This document shows positions 1 through 11,522 of a stretch of DNA of 64,000 nucleotides, one piece after another. How positions within the stretch are numbered: position 1 is the stretch's first letter; each line of letters opens with the position of its first letter. A model generated the notes under the pieces. The model was not told where the DNA came from and did no database searches. It was given only the letters and a program-made list of their open reading frames with translations. The translations under genes were made by a program, and so were the position numbers. Origin of the DNA: Cloeon dipterum (Eukaryota > Arthropoda > Insecta > Ephemeroptera > Baetidae). The stretch lies in assembly GCF_949628265.1 (NCBI RefSeq), contig NC_088789.1, positions 5,944,886 through 6,008,885 on the forward strand, given 5' to 3'.

Positions 1-617
1 GCCGTCCTGAGGAGGGTGGACAGGTGCTCGTTGTGGAAGGGAACGACGACGGACACGTCAGGCAGATGGGCCAAGTATTTTTTAGTCTTGCAGCCAGGAT
101 GTCTTATGTCTGGTAAAGACCGATTTAAGGACATCTTGTCACTGGCCAGCGCGTTGAAGCCATTCACCTTGTACAGCTCCTCCTTCTCGTGCTCATCCTC
201 TGGCTTCAGGACAACGGACTGGCCTTGCTCGCCAGGTCCTGTACGAGTTCATTGTTTATGGTTAGATTTATGATAAAATTTACAAGAGTTTCTCACCTTT
301 TCTGAGGCTATCTGCTTTAATTTGAGCATGGTCGTGCCAGTCAATCCGCCCACTCTTGGGCCTGCCCATCTCAGTTACAGAGTTTTCAAGATGCGCCCCT
401 GCTTCCTTGGTGACGGCAAACACCTGTAAATACTCGATTATGGCAAATTAAAAATTTTAATCAGTTTGAATGCAACCTTTAGGGGGTCGCTCGGCAAGGA
501 CTGAGATCGAAGGTCCTCCGCAGGTCCCAGCAGCCTCAGGGTGATCATGGTGGATACGACGGCCAAAAGGGCCACAAGGAGCAGTTTGACAAAGGTCCGC
601 ACGTTCCTCCGCATCAT
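1..617 (-). CDS. Polypeptide N-acetylgalactosaminyltransferase, 5' part (three exons, runs off the window)
   Basis: This Golgi type II membrane enzyme transfers GalNAc from UDP-GalNAc to Ser/Thr, the first step of mucin-type O-glycosylation. Exons on the minus strand are 617-477, 423-297 and 238-1; the introns are 53 and 58 nt with GT-AG ends, and the frame is open throughout (168 aa visible). Residues 1-47 give a short basic N-terminus (MMRRNVR) and a hydrophobic signal anchor at about 9-30. A stem follows with RIDWHDH and GPGEQG, which are typical of the family just before the catalytic domain. Next come [20 protein letters not shown] and then [20 protein letters not shown], the start of the GT27-type glycosyltransferase domain. 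The DXH metal site and the ricin-type lectin domain would lie beyond position 1. The first of two tandem ATGs is taken as the start because the anchor follows directly. The family is certain; the paralogue is not. Confidence 0.92.
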
Positions 618-1832
618 CTTTTGGTAAAGATCACGCAGGTCTTTCGCAGTTGAAATCGGCCAATTCCTACTCGATCAAATCACGTCATATCACCACATGG
701 GCATACAGACAGACACCGCAGCACCACGTCACTTGGGCGGACTCATGCCACTTTACGAATTCCCTGCACGTCGATCGTTTCCCTTGTTTCCAGCACGGTT
801 TCCACGTTTGCGCCGCTCACGAAAAATTTGCTTCGGTTCCGCCGGTTGTTTAACGCAAACTGCGGGAGTTTTATCTTATCAATGAAATAATAGTATATGT
901 ATACAATTTTAATTTTCATGCAGCGACCACCTACCAGCCGATGGCAGCGCAGTATCGTTAAATTGAAACACTCAGCTAAATGTTGAACGTTTCTGTTCCA
1001 AATAACAGATAATAGCTGTGGCAAGCAATATTTTTTATTTCGCGTAGGCCGCGAGAGGAAGCAGGGGCAGGACATCTGACAAAACAGCAGGCACCTGCCA
1101 GATTTGATTGGCAAAGGGTAGGGTGCTGCCAACGTGACAAAAACAGAACAAGTCGAGTCATCGCTTGCGAGTAAGATTCTGATTCAAATTAAATCTGGTT
1201 TCTTAAAAATAAGAGAAACACCGTCAAGTCAGGAAATTTTCATTTAAAAGCGAATTGAGTTGATTGCATGATGTCTTCATTTCATTTTGCACACTTCAAG
1301 CAGCTTAGTCATTCAATTAGCGCTATTACACAAGATTACATCCAATTACAATCAAGCGCAAAAAATACATGAGCCATAAATATGGACTAACTTCCAAATT
1401 ATTTGTTGTGTTGATTCTTTAAATTCACAACCATAGACATTCATGAGTATGTCAATTAAATAACAGTTCGTCTCTTTAAAAATACTGAACTGCAGCCGCA
1501 ATGACATAAATGCTCTTGTCTCTATAGCTAGACGTAACGCATTTAATCACTTTAGTGATGACCATTGATAAATGAAAAAAAAAATAGAGGCGGCGATTAT
1601 CATTGACGCATTCTTGAGATAAAAATATTCAATTCAACCTCCAAATCTTTAGCACAAATTAACCAACTTGGAATGATGTTTGTTCTTCATAAAAAGATCA
1701 CAGAAAAATGCATAATCAGTGATGTGATGTACTACATGTGGTAGTGTCTTATTTTGGTCAGAAGCACCTAAATAAAATCAACAAATCAGCTAAAAGTGAA
1801 ATTTCACCGCACACCAGAAAGGAAAACCAGCC
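618..1832. other. Intergenic region between the GALNT start and the QSOX 3' end
   Basis: Both flanking genes are on the minus strand, so this 1.2 kb must hold the QSOX 3' UTR and the GALNT promoter and 5' UTR. The sequence is AT-rich, with a more GC-balanced part at about 640-850 and 1050-1160. A minus-strand AATAAA lies at 1039-1034, about 800 bp past the QSOX stop. I saw no AATAAA close to the stop, so the QSOX cleavage site is not settled. The overlapping short ORFs resemble no protein I know and I treat them as chance. Confidence 0.6.
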
Positions 1833-4759
1833 TCAGTTTATGTTGAACTTCGTTCTGTGTCTCCGCCTGTAGATGAACTTGTAGTAGCTGAGTACGAGCA
1901 CAACAGCTGACGCCAGGTAAAGGAGCACGCACAGCCCAATGTCAAAGTAGCTAAAGTCAGCGGCACCCTCCGTTTTTGACATGTCGACTTCAGGAGAAAT
2001 CAATTTGTCCCCGTGCCTTAGGCTGATGCCACCAAGGTTAACCGGCTTGCATTGTTGCAAGTTGTTGCAAACGCCGGTCTTGCCGTAGCGGGCCTTCAAG
2101 TAGGCGAGCACCTGGGGCCGGTCCCACTGCCCGTCGCCAGCTGAGCAGGCGCTGCACGACTCGGCACTTGGGAATTGCATCTTGGGATGCGCTGGGTCCT
2201 CCGTTTTGTCGCCATGGAGCCGCTTGTTTACCACGTTGTGCGCCTCCCACAGCCAGAGGACAGCGTCATCGAGGCCGCGCACCGCCTCTAAATGTCGCGC
2301 TGCCGCCATCGTCTGGAAGTGCTTGGAACAGTCGGCGCACCCGAAGAAGTGGCGCACATACATCAGGATCGAGTGCAGCACCAGCTCGCTGCCCGGCGTC
2401 ACCCGCCGTTTCGTCTGTGTCGCTGCGCCCACCGTCAGCGCGTGGAAAGTCGTCCATAGGCCGCAAGTGTAGCCGCGGTATTTGCTGCTGCTGCCGCGGC
2501 AACCGATCCACTCCTGACGCAAATATAAAATATTTTGTTAAAACTTGATCATGACAACTTAAAAAAAATTATTGCGAGCATGAAGGTAAAATAAATTGGA
2601 AATGTATACAAAATTTAGATTGACACACTCTGATATTAATTTTTGTCTTTGGCTAATAAATTACAAGATCTCATTGGGTTGTTTTAATTAAGTTATATTT
2701 AATTCAAGAGCTGTGAAAGAGTCCTTGAGCTAATTAAAAATTTAATAAATTGATTTCTAAGAATAAATTAACTTCAGCCGAGGGCTGGAGGAGGATGGTA
2801 TAGGAGAGGAAGTTTGTCCAAATTGAAGACCGGAAAAGTGTTTACAGATAGCAACACTTGGAATATTGACAAAAATCTCTGTTGCTAAAATGCTGATCAT
2901 TGAGCAGGAAATAAAAGAAAACAAGCAAGTCAGCGTGAAGCAGCGCTAAAATGATTAAGAATTTGTTTTTTGATTCCTATTTTACCTGGTTTTCTGGAAT
3001 AACAAAGTTGAAAGTGCGCTCAAGCGTGTTGACCTGGACCAGGAAGTCCTCTCCCCTGATGGACTCGCCGGCCGCCTCGACCCAGTCTCTCAATCTCTCC
3101 AAAAACATGGTCCCTTGGGGTTTAGTGGGGAAGAAGCTGGCCATGGTGCGCAGGTACATCTTCAGAGCCTCCAAGGTCTCGCCAGCGATGACCTTGTGCA
3201 TGGCAACCTCGTGCTTGAGGCTGTATCTGAGCGTGTTCTCAAGGTCAGCCCTGTAGACGGCGTCCGGCGGATCGAGCACGGCACCCTCGATCTGGTTCTG
3301 CGCCTGCTCAGGCCTGGACTCGCGCGGGATGTCCCTGAAGGCGGCCACGTCCTCGATAACGCCTTCCTGCGACAGGAAGGCATGCACTGAGGCCGCGTAA
3401 CCTTCCCTGCTCTTGCTCGCCGGAATCAGGTGCACGACAGACAGGTCCCGCTTCAGCACAGCCAGGCTTGGGTAATTGGACACCTCTAGCAGTTTGGCCA
3501 GGGCCTCGTTATTGGTCGTGACCCTGCGGACTCGGATGTTGCGCACCTTGCCAAAGTCCAGAATCACCTCCCGGCCCATGGTTGAGCCAGCCTCCTCGAA
3601 AATCAGGATCATGTTTTGAACTGCGTCAGGGACTCTGGCCCAAATGTTTGTTATCTCGCTGTTCCTGAAATTGTTATCAATGTTTCAGAAAAAATTCCAT
3701 TATCAGCTAATTGAGTTTAATGTGAGGATTATTGTTTCTTAAGGTGTTAATAATTCAACAAGCTGATAACACAACATATTTTACCCTCATAATATCAGAT
3801 CGATATCTATCAAGAGCAATTTTTATTAGCGGATTATTTCTCTTGTCAATTATTATCAACAGTTCAATATGTGGGGCTGGCAGGAAAACTCTACCTTGTG
3901 GTTTCCATACCCCCAAACCACTACATTAATAAAATACCCTGAATATAATTTTGAGAGAACTTTTATAATTGGACAATAAACATTATTTCCAGCATTTGAC
4001 CTTTAGTTACTGTTGATACATCATATCATATCAATACATTTATTTGTAAGGACTATAAAGTATGGAAAAATTACAGTTTTTTCTACCCCTAATTTTAAAT
4101 GGGATTCTTATAAGAACTGGCGAGATGTGCAACCAGGCAGAAACTGTAACTCTATCATTATAATTCAAATTCAACAAGAGAAGTGTAATACCTGTAAGGG
4201 ATAAGAGTGGGCCACTCTTGGTTGCCTCTGCCTTCCAGCTGCTCCTTTTCAATAAAATCGAGCAGCGCACTTTTGATGCTGCTGACCGTTTTCTCAGCGA
4301 CCAACTCCTGGCCCAAGTCCCCTGCTTTACTCATCAGGGGATATACCCTGAGTGTCGGGTAGCTCATAACCTCCAGGTCTCTGCACAGTGGATTGTTGTC
4401 AGGGCTGGCGCAGTCCACCACGCCAATAGTCACGATTTCGTTCCAAGCTGAAAGAACAGAACAAATATTTATTTAATGCGAGGGGGGAATGCATTCCTCC
4501 TACGATGAACGCCAGCAGCAAATTCTTTCCACACGGGAGCGAATCTCTGGCAGAAGCCGCACCAACTGTTGTAGAACTCGACAAGCCAAATTTTCTGCTT
4601 CTCGTAGACGGCTGCACGGAACGTCAGGTTGCTGAGCAGTTCCATCTTGTCGTTGGCATCGTAGAGGCCAACAGGCTCGTTGCCGGCAGCCAGCTTACCC
4701 GCCCTGACAGAGGCAGCCGCCGCGAGCAACACCAGCGAGAAGACGATGAGGGCCTTCAT
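1833..4759 (-). CDS. QSOX: Quiescin sulfhydryl oxidase (QSOX), complete, four exons
   Basis: QSOX is a flavoenzyme of the secretory pathway that makes disulfide bonds in client proteins and reduces O2 to H2O2. Exons on the minus strand are 4759-4504, 4447-4192, 3664-2986 and 2513-1833 (stop); introns are 56, 527 and 472 nt, and the frame holds across all joins (623 aa). Residues 1-20 form a signal peptide (MKALIVFSLVLLAAAASVRA). A thioredoxin domain carries CGFC at 67-70. Exon 3 encodes a second thioredoxin-like part without CxxC and a helix-rich region. Exon 4 is the Erv/ALR domain, with WIGCRGSSSKYRGYTCG at its start, the redox pair CADC at 456-459, the FAD-contact motif HNVVNKRL at 489-496, and distal CSAC at 517-520. 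A transmembrane helix at about 589-608 is followed by a basic tail. Two in-frame ATGs lie 21 and 17 codons upstream; I prefer 4759 because the signal peptide starts there. Confidence 0.96.
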
Positions 4760-5365
4760 CCTTCCTGACAGTGGTGCACACGACCACGTCCAGCAGCAAT
4801 AAATATGCATAGCCCTGGCCAAGTGTTCACCGCATCTCGGGTGACACGTAGCTTGATTTCACAGGTGCATTCAAGCGGACAAGCACGGCCATCAGATGTT
4901 CTCACTGGCGCGAGGAGCTAGACCTGTCGCAAGCCTGCAGGCCAGAAACAAAAACAATGCGTCACTCTCACAATCAGGTGGCCGACGCCGCAACAGGCTT
5001 TATCGCCGTTTCCTCACCTCGATCTCTCATCTGCCTGGCTACAGTTCCTATTTCATCAGGAGACGAATCGTGCCAAGTGGACTCTCATCGTCGGTGCCGT
5101 CGATCTGTCAGTGTGAAGTGTCACAAAGGAAAAGGCTCCCTCCTTACGCACGTCGTCTCTACACGCACTGCTGCCAACTGGCAAGTGGGCGCGGTCACTC
5201 AACCACACCCCCAATGTTATTTGTTGATTTTAGATCGTGCAACCGCGTGCGACGAAGCGAGAACAACAACAATAACTTAACTCTTCACTTCTTGCCTTTA
5301 ATTGTTGTCTGGTTTCTGTTCGTGCAGATATACTATACAATAGACTAACTAAATAAGGCTTTATA
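4760..5365. promoter_or_regulatory. Divergent promoter region of QSOX (-) and NELF-E (+)
   Basis: The start codons of the two divergent genes are 606 bp apart, so both promoters and 5' UTRs must lie here or be spliced in from further away. The stretch is more GC-balanced than its surroundings, and I see no TATA box well placed for either gene. A good splice acceptor (pyrimidine-rich run ending CGTGCAG at 5327) sits 38 bp before the NELF-E ATG, so a 5' UTR intron is possible. ORFs at 4896-5348 and 4957-5280 look non-coding. Confidence 0.6.
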
Positions 5366-7238
5366 ATGGTGTACTTACACTTTCCAACTAATTCGACTGA
5401 GGAGGAGCTCATGCTGCAAGCAAAATACCAGAAATTGCGGAAGAAGGTTAATATAGATTAAATGTTTCCATTCCATTCTTACTGCAAAATTTGAAAATTA
5501 CTTCTATCTATTATAAATTAGTTCCATAGTCGCTCTACTGACCATTTTTTCATATCGATACAGAAAAAAGCGCTACAGGCACTGAAAGCCCCAAAGCCCG
5601 AGCCAGAGAGGACACCAGTGCTGAAGCGGCCGCTGGAGGCCAAGGACGCGAAGGAAAAGGCGAAAAAGCTGCTCAAGTCAGGCGCCATAGCTGCCATAAC
5701 TAAGAGTCCGCGCAAGGCAGAACAGGCTGGCTTCAAGAGACCTATCAGAGCCATGGAAAGAAAACTCTCAGGCACAGACAGGGCCGTCAGCGGCTACCAG
5801 CCCTTCTCAGCTACACATCCCGAAGAAACAGAAACAGAAGCTAGACCTAGACCTAAAGTAATTAATTTTGTCAACTCTCAGTTATGGAGGGCTCACACTG
5901 TTCGACCAACTCTCACTTCTTAGTATAGGATAGGCAATATAATAGCATTGATACTTCCTATCAGACTGAGAAGCTTTGTTTTGTCTATTTTAGGCACACT
6001 GTTGTAACTACTGGTGTATCGCACTTCTGTAAAAATAATCAACTAATCAAATCCAGTTAATCCAGTGTGCAACAAGTAGTACCCCTTGCTATTAATACTG
6101 TTCAAAAAATTTATGAAATTTATGATGGCATCAATCGTGGTTGAAGTTTGGTACAAGCGACTATGATATTTTATAATTATGCAGGCTCTCCGCTGTATAT
6201 GGTTATAGGTACTTTTTACTATATTATATATTTCTCTCTCACGTACAGCTATCTAATTGTGAAATGTCTTTGTTTGCAGAATTTATATGACAGTTTCGTA
6301 TCAGCCCGTGATAGAGAGGAACGAGGGTTATCAGAAATTAAAGAGGGCGGAGGAACCAGACCAGAGCAGGCTAAACCAAGACAAGGAAACACTATTTACG
6401 TGCATGGCTTCAAAATAACAGAGGACATCCTGAAAACTGCTTTCCAGCCTTTTGGAAAAATTGTCAATGTGTCCATGGAGATCGAGAAACAGTAAAAATT
6501 TCAGCCTTTTAACATGAGAGCAATGTCTAATAAATTTAATTCCAGCCGTGGATTTATCACTTTTGAAAAAATGGAATCTGCCGACCGTGCTATTTCCCAG
6601 GTATTTTGATTAATATTGCTAAATGATGAACCTTTTCTAATAGTTTTCCATTACTGTTTTACTGTGTAATGTTGTATTGATTAATTGGCATTTGACGAAA
6701 TCAACATGTAAATTATTCAGACAGAAGAGTAACATTACTTGACGTGATAATTTTAAACAAACTTTAAATGCCAATTAATCAATACAACGTTACAGTTGTA
6801 ACCTGAGACATAATTTCTGGTCCCAGGAATTTTAATTGAAGTCATTTTTTGCAGTAATTTGATTAAACAGTTCATCCAATACATTTCCTTTTCAAACGCA
6901 TTCACTAACTTCAACCTTACATTTTATGCTGTCATGATCTAGATTTGTCATAGTTTCAAATATTTAAACCTAGTCATTCAATTTATTTTAGATGGAAGGG
7001 AGCATGGTAAAGGGAATCCAGCTAAAAGTAACCTTGGCGAGGAGACAACCACGTATTGAGCCCATCAACGAAGCCTCTTCATCAGCCACATGGTCAACCA
7101 TAGGTGAGGATGATTGCGAAAAACAGTTCCTATTTTTATCAAAATTAATTCAAAATCACAGCCGCCAGTCACTCTCAGAAGGGAAGCCATAAGGACGCAA
7201 GGCAGTTAGTGATATACGACCACGACCTGTTCCAGTAA
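5366..7238 (+). CDS. Nelf-E: Negative elongation factor E (NELF-E), complete, six exons
   Basis: NELF-E is the RNA-binding subunit of the NELF complex, which with DSIF holds RNA polymerase II in promoter-proximal pause. Exons are 5366-5446, 5564-5857, 6280-6491, 6546-6600, 6992-7103 and 7162-7238 (stop TAA), with GT-AG introns of 117, 422, 54, 391 and 58 nt; the joined frame gives 276 aa. The N-terminus (EEELMLQAKYQKLRKK, about 13-28) is a charged, leucine-containing helix like that of vertebrate NELF-E. The conserved motif AKKLLKSGAIAAI lies at 60-72, then GFKRP and SGYQPFSA. LYDSFVSARDR follows in exon 3. An RRM spans about 163-235, with RNP2-like TIYVHGF and RNP1-like HRGFITF, then FEKMESADRAI. 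The C-terminus (WSTI..SHKDARQLVIYDHDLF) matches the family end. There is no Arg-Asp repeat, as in fly NELF-E. Confidence 0.97.
6666..6793. repeat. Hairpin/MITE-like inverted repeat inside NELF-E intron 4
   Basis: Arms of 28 bp at 6666-6693 and 6766-6793 are reverse complements with one mismatch (each contains TTGTATTGATTAATTGGCAT or its complement) around a 72-bp AT-rich core. The element lies fully inside the 391-bp fourth intron, so it does not disturb the coding sequence. The size and shape fit a small non-autonomous DNA transposon, but I could not define a target-site duplication. Confidence 0.6.
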
Positions 7239-7299
7239 TTAACTTGTCTGAATGTATGTAAATACATATTAAAATGTAATTACTTTGGCTGATGTGTTA

Positions 7300-7305
7300 A
7301 ATAAA
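7300..7305 (+). terminator. Polyadenylation signal AATAAA of NELF-E
   Basis: A canonical AATAAA starts 61 bp after the NELF-E stop codon, and a T-rich stretch (TTTTGTGCAAATTTTTTG) follows shortly after. This fits a short 3' UTR with cleavage around 7315-7335. Confidence 0.75.
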
Positions 7306-10300
7306 GAGGTCTCCATTTTGTGCAAATTTTTTGAATTAGTTATTTAGCTAACACAGGATAACAATGTCGTGGCGAATAATGTCGGAATTTGTGGCTGAGA
7401 GAGCAAGAGAGAGCGGCGAGTATTGATTCGGCTTTGTGCTGTGTTGGGGTTGAGGGGGGATTTAGAAACATTTGCTCTACCAGGGTTATCGGTTCTCTCG
7501 CTGATCCAGAGAGCAACTTCCATCTTTTTGTTTCTGCTCGAATGGTCGCCGCGATGGGAAACCACTTACGTAGAAAAAGGCAATCTCGGTCCGCGCGCGC
7601 ACACGTTATCCAAAAGAGAGACTTGTTGGGGTTGTGCTGCCGCTGCTTCAGCCGGCCTGGATAATAAAGTTTTGCACTAACACACATGGAGACAGACTTA
7701 ATTGCAACTCAGGCGGAAAATTCATGTTTTTCTTGCTGCCTTTGTAAACCGACGAGATGTTCGCTCTATGTACTTTGGAAAAGTTGCTCCCCAACTGGGT
7801 ACTTTTAATGCCGCACAGCCGATTCACCCCAGGGATCGATAGCGCGCGGGCAAAAAGTGCAGAAGAGCCCACGGAGTGAGCGCTGAATCAATTTGGCGCT
7901 CTTCCCGTTAATTGTCATATCGCAAAGTTGCTGTTCTTCTCTGCGGGCGGCCGATAAATAATGCTACGCTGCTCTGCGAAATGCTTTTAGCACTCTCCTT
8001 TTGCGCCGGCGAAGATGCATTAAAGGCTTACGGCCGCACGATTTCCTGGGTCAGCAACTTGCACACACGACTCGCTTGCTTCCTTTGCTTCCGCAGCAAA
8101 CGACCCAGTCATTAACACGGTGATTTATCAAGAAATCACCTCCCGCAAGAATATCCCTTACCACACAATATGTTTTCCTTAGATCAATTGGTGCAAACTT
8201 ATTAATAGAAATTCCCCTGGTTATTAAAAAAATCATTATATTCCTTAGGTGATAAATGTTAATTTTGAAAAAATGTGCTCAGAATTGAATCAATTCTTTC
8301 CAAATTGGAAAGAAAATCAGAAACACAAAAAATAATATAGAAATAATTCAGAAATGATTAGCTTTATTTAATCTCTAATTTTCTTATAAACTCTAATAAA
8401 ATATTTTTATCGGAGCTGAAAAAATCAGTTTCCGCATTAATTAGACTAAAATTAATATAATATATCAGGAAGTAGAAAATTAAATTCAGTCGTTTTTCAA
8501 GGCAACAGGATCATTTTCCTAGGACAATATTATTAGAAGTAATACTATATCATAAAACAAATTGATATTTTATAATTATAAGGACCATGAGACACAAAAT
8601 CATATGTTCTAAAAATATTTTCTTAGTGTAAACACCCCGCTGTGCATGCATTTCTCTTTTGTAGGACACCAATCCCTTTTGGTGCATTTTTTTAAGAAAG
8701 AAAATATATTTTCTCCGGCTGTTGTATCTTTTAATGCGTCTTCTTGTTGCTGTGTGTGTGACAAAATAAAGGAAACGTCACGTGCTGTTGTGGGTGTAAA
8801 ACCACGTTGCTGCATGGGGTTGTTTTGGCTCGCTGCTGGAGACTTTTAGTGGCCATTACTGCCACTTTCGTATATCAAACATAAAAGTGTGCAGCCCGAG
8901 GACCACGGGGCGCCGTGTCTGCTGTCATGCACGGGGCTCAAAGGGAGGTTTTCGACAATTTTTGACTCTCAGAAAATCCCGCTGTTCAAGCATTTTCTGC
9001 AGCCTACGGAATCAGTTCGGCTTTTTTGAGCAAAAGCGCAGACCTGAATCAGGGGTTGCAGTGTCCGCCCCGGCGGCGTTCCCTTGCGAAATTCCTGATA
9101 TGCGCGCATTTACCAAAGCCTCGGGGGACGCCCCATATTTCACCCCGAGCTCTCCGTATAATATATTGGAGATAGCGTGAAATATGGCCCCTCAGCTCTC
9201 GCCTCTCTCGCTCATATTCATATCTCTGCTCGCTAGCTTGCGAAAACCTTTTCCGTTTTTCTGCTGCCTTCATAGTATGAGCACCAAACAATTCCAATAG
9301 AAAAAAATGGAATTGGCAATTTTCTATTTGCTTAAATACGGTCAAGAAGTTTAAATCTGAAAGACATTGAGCAGAAATGCGAATAAAATTTATTTCCTAG
9401 TACGTATAGGAGACGTGTGATTTTATAGACGTTCGTCACCCAGGAAATTCAACATCTCGTTTTTCATTTGGATTGCTGTCACGTCCTTCACGGTTCTTGA
9501 TTGGTCCAAAAATATTTAACACCTCATATATAAATTAAAAATTAACAAGAAACTAATTGTAATTCATTTACGTAATTTCATATTGGAACTGCGATTTTTT
9601 CAGCAAAATTAAATACACTTTTTTCAACAGTCATGTAGGCCATTTTATTTTTTAATTATTTTAGTAAGTATTATTATCAGTGTCATTCTCCAGATCTTTC
9701 GAGTTAAACTGCTTAAATAAAGTCAGGCTTCCTATTTTCTAGTGTTAATTTATAACATGGGTAGACTTCGTTAAGACTGCATGGCAATTGACTTAGACAA
9801 GGTTCTGGTGTCGGTACAAAGGACAAGACCAAATTCTTATTCAGAACAAAAGGCAGCTGGCGGGCGAGAGTGGGTGGGCGGGCGCGGGGATGCTGTCAGA
9901 CGACGGGCGCGAATTGTTTTACATTAGCACAGAATTTAATATTCCGCGTGATTAATTAATCTCTTTACACCCTCCTCTCTTACACTCGGCAGCAGCAGTT
10001 GCGCGCCTCACTCTGCACTCGCACAACAAAAAGTTTGATTTATTTTTTATCATGCAAATTTGATGCAAACTAAAAAGAGCCGTTCCACCCTCGCTTTCTC
10101 TCTCTCTCGCTTCCAATATTTCACACAGGGTATGCAGCGGCATCGCTTTCTGCTCTCTCTCGCTCGTCAAATTTTTTTGACAGCTTTTTTGTCGCCCAGC
10201 AAAGAATGACACGTTGCTCCGCCGCCGCTGCTGATGCTGTGAAATGAAGGTCCGCTCTCTCTCCATAATATTCGTGGCAGGCAATGATGGACGAGGGAGA

Positions 10301-11113
10301 GCCAGCCGATCGTTCGCTATGTATGCGAATGCCGTACATATTTTGACAGATGCCGCGCCGACTTTTTATCTTATGCTGGCCAGTGAGTGTTCGAACTGCC
10401 CGCACGACTAAATTTGTCCGTGGACATGGCTGCTTTTTCCTGCACGTGGCGCTCAGGGAGGATGAATATTTACGAATCAAACGTTGAAAATTATAAAAAA
10501 TGTCAGATCAATTTCAAATTTTGGAATAAATAAAACTCAACTCTGGTTGTTTTCAATTTGGTGTAATTTTTCCAAACATTATTTCTTTTGCGAGCCGGTT
10601 ACTCGCTTCAATACAGACATTAATCAAACAAAAAGCATTCATATATTGGAGTGGACCGCTTATGTGTGTGTGTGCATTCGTTCAATCTCTCTCGAAAACA
10701 CCATAAAAGCTGCTCTCGAGCGCGCGGCTGGCCCATTTCATGTTCGCCCGTAATACACATTTCTGATATTTGCTTTGGTAATTAAATTTTTACCCCCAAT
10801 AAATTGAACTGCGGGACATCAAAGTAAATGGAAATAAAAGCAAGCGTTCGGTCGAGAGGGCCAACAAAGCCGGGCAATATTTTATATGTCTATTTGTGCT
10901 CCCAATATTAGGACCATAAAGGTATTCTCCCTGAACATACATAGTGAGCGAGCGCGCAGACACATCAAATTCATGGGTCTGCATGCTGTGTGTGTGTGTA
11001 TGTTGTTTGCTGTGCTCGAGGGCTGTTCAGAGTCAATCTTGTTTCGTCCCTTTGTGTACACGCGTCTTTCCATGAAATAAAACGGACATTAAAAGTGTAT
11101 TTTACGGCCGTGT
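7306..11113. other. Non-coding stretch downstream of NELF-E
   Basis: No recognisable gene. AT-rich DNA alternates with more GC-rich patches (about 7420-8040, 8890-9240 and 9860-10460). CT runs at 10091-10110 and about 10155-10166 are GAGA-type motifs on the minus strand. Short GT tracts lie at 10663-10674 and 10987-11000. The ORFs here have no motif I recognise. Confidence 0.5.
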
Positions 11114-11522
11114 GTGTCCATTTTTACGCCCGAAAGCGCGTTATTCCGTGAATCTCTGATGTTATTTCGGGGTGATCTTATATTTTGGCACAAAATCGGA
11201 CTACTTTCTCCCTCAAAAATATATCCTGATTGTAATATCAACCACATGAATTTTCCTTTTAACTATATTAATATGAAATCAGGATTAAAGACACATTTCT
11301 TTAAATTTTGTGAGACTTAATCAAATAGGAATTAATATAAAAGTCAAATTTATTAATACGGAATGGCCCTCATTGGAACAAATTGTCATCCTTTTTGACC
11401 ATCTCAGATATTTGGCTTGGGGACAACAAAAGTATATAAATGAAACCTTTTTAAATATAGGTAGACTCGGCCTGTTGAACTATGTTGATATCCTGTATGG
11501 TAGAGCCTTGGTTAAGGGCTGA
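11114..11522 (+). other. Two short protein-like ORFs, possible decayed coding relic
   Basis: Adjacent ORFs at 11114-11320 and 11310-11522 overlap by 11 bp in different frames. The second (70 aa, including WPSLEQIVILFDHLRYLAWG and RLGLLNYVDILYGRALVKG) has a residue mix closer to real protein than the surrounding chance ORFs. I recognise no family. A frameshifted transposon or gene remnant is possible, and chance is equally possible. Confidence 0.2.

Noticed and set aside
743..1161. Minus-strand ORFs of 129 and 61 codons upstream of GALNT
   Set aside because: No motif, no splice support, and they lie in the expected 5' flank of the GALNT gene.
2038..3390. Several ORFs on both strands over QSOX exons 3 and 4
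   Set aside because: They are shadows of the well-supported QSOX reading frame.
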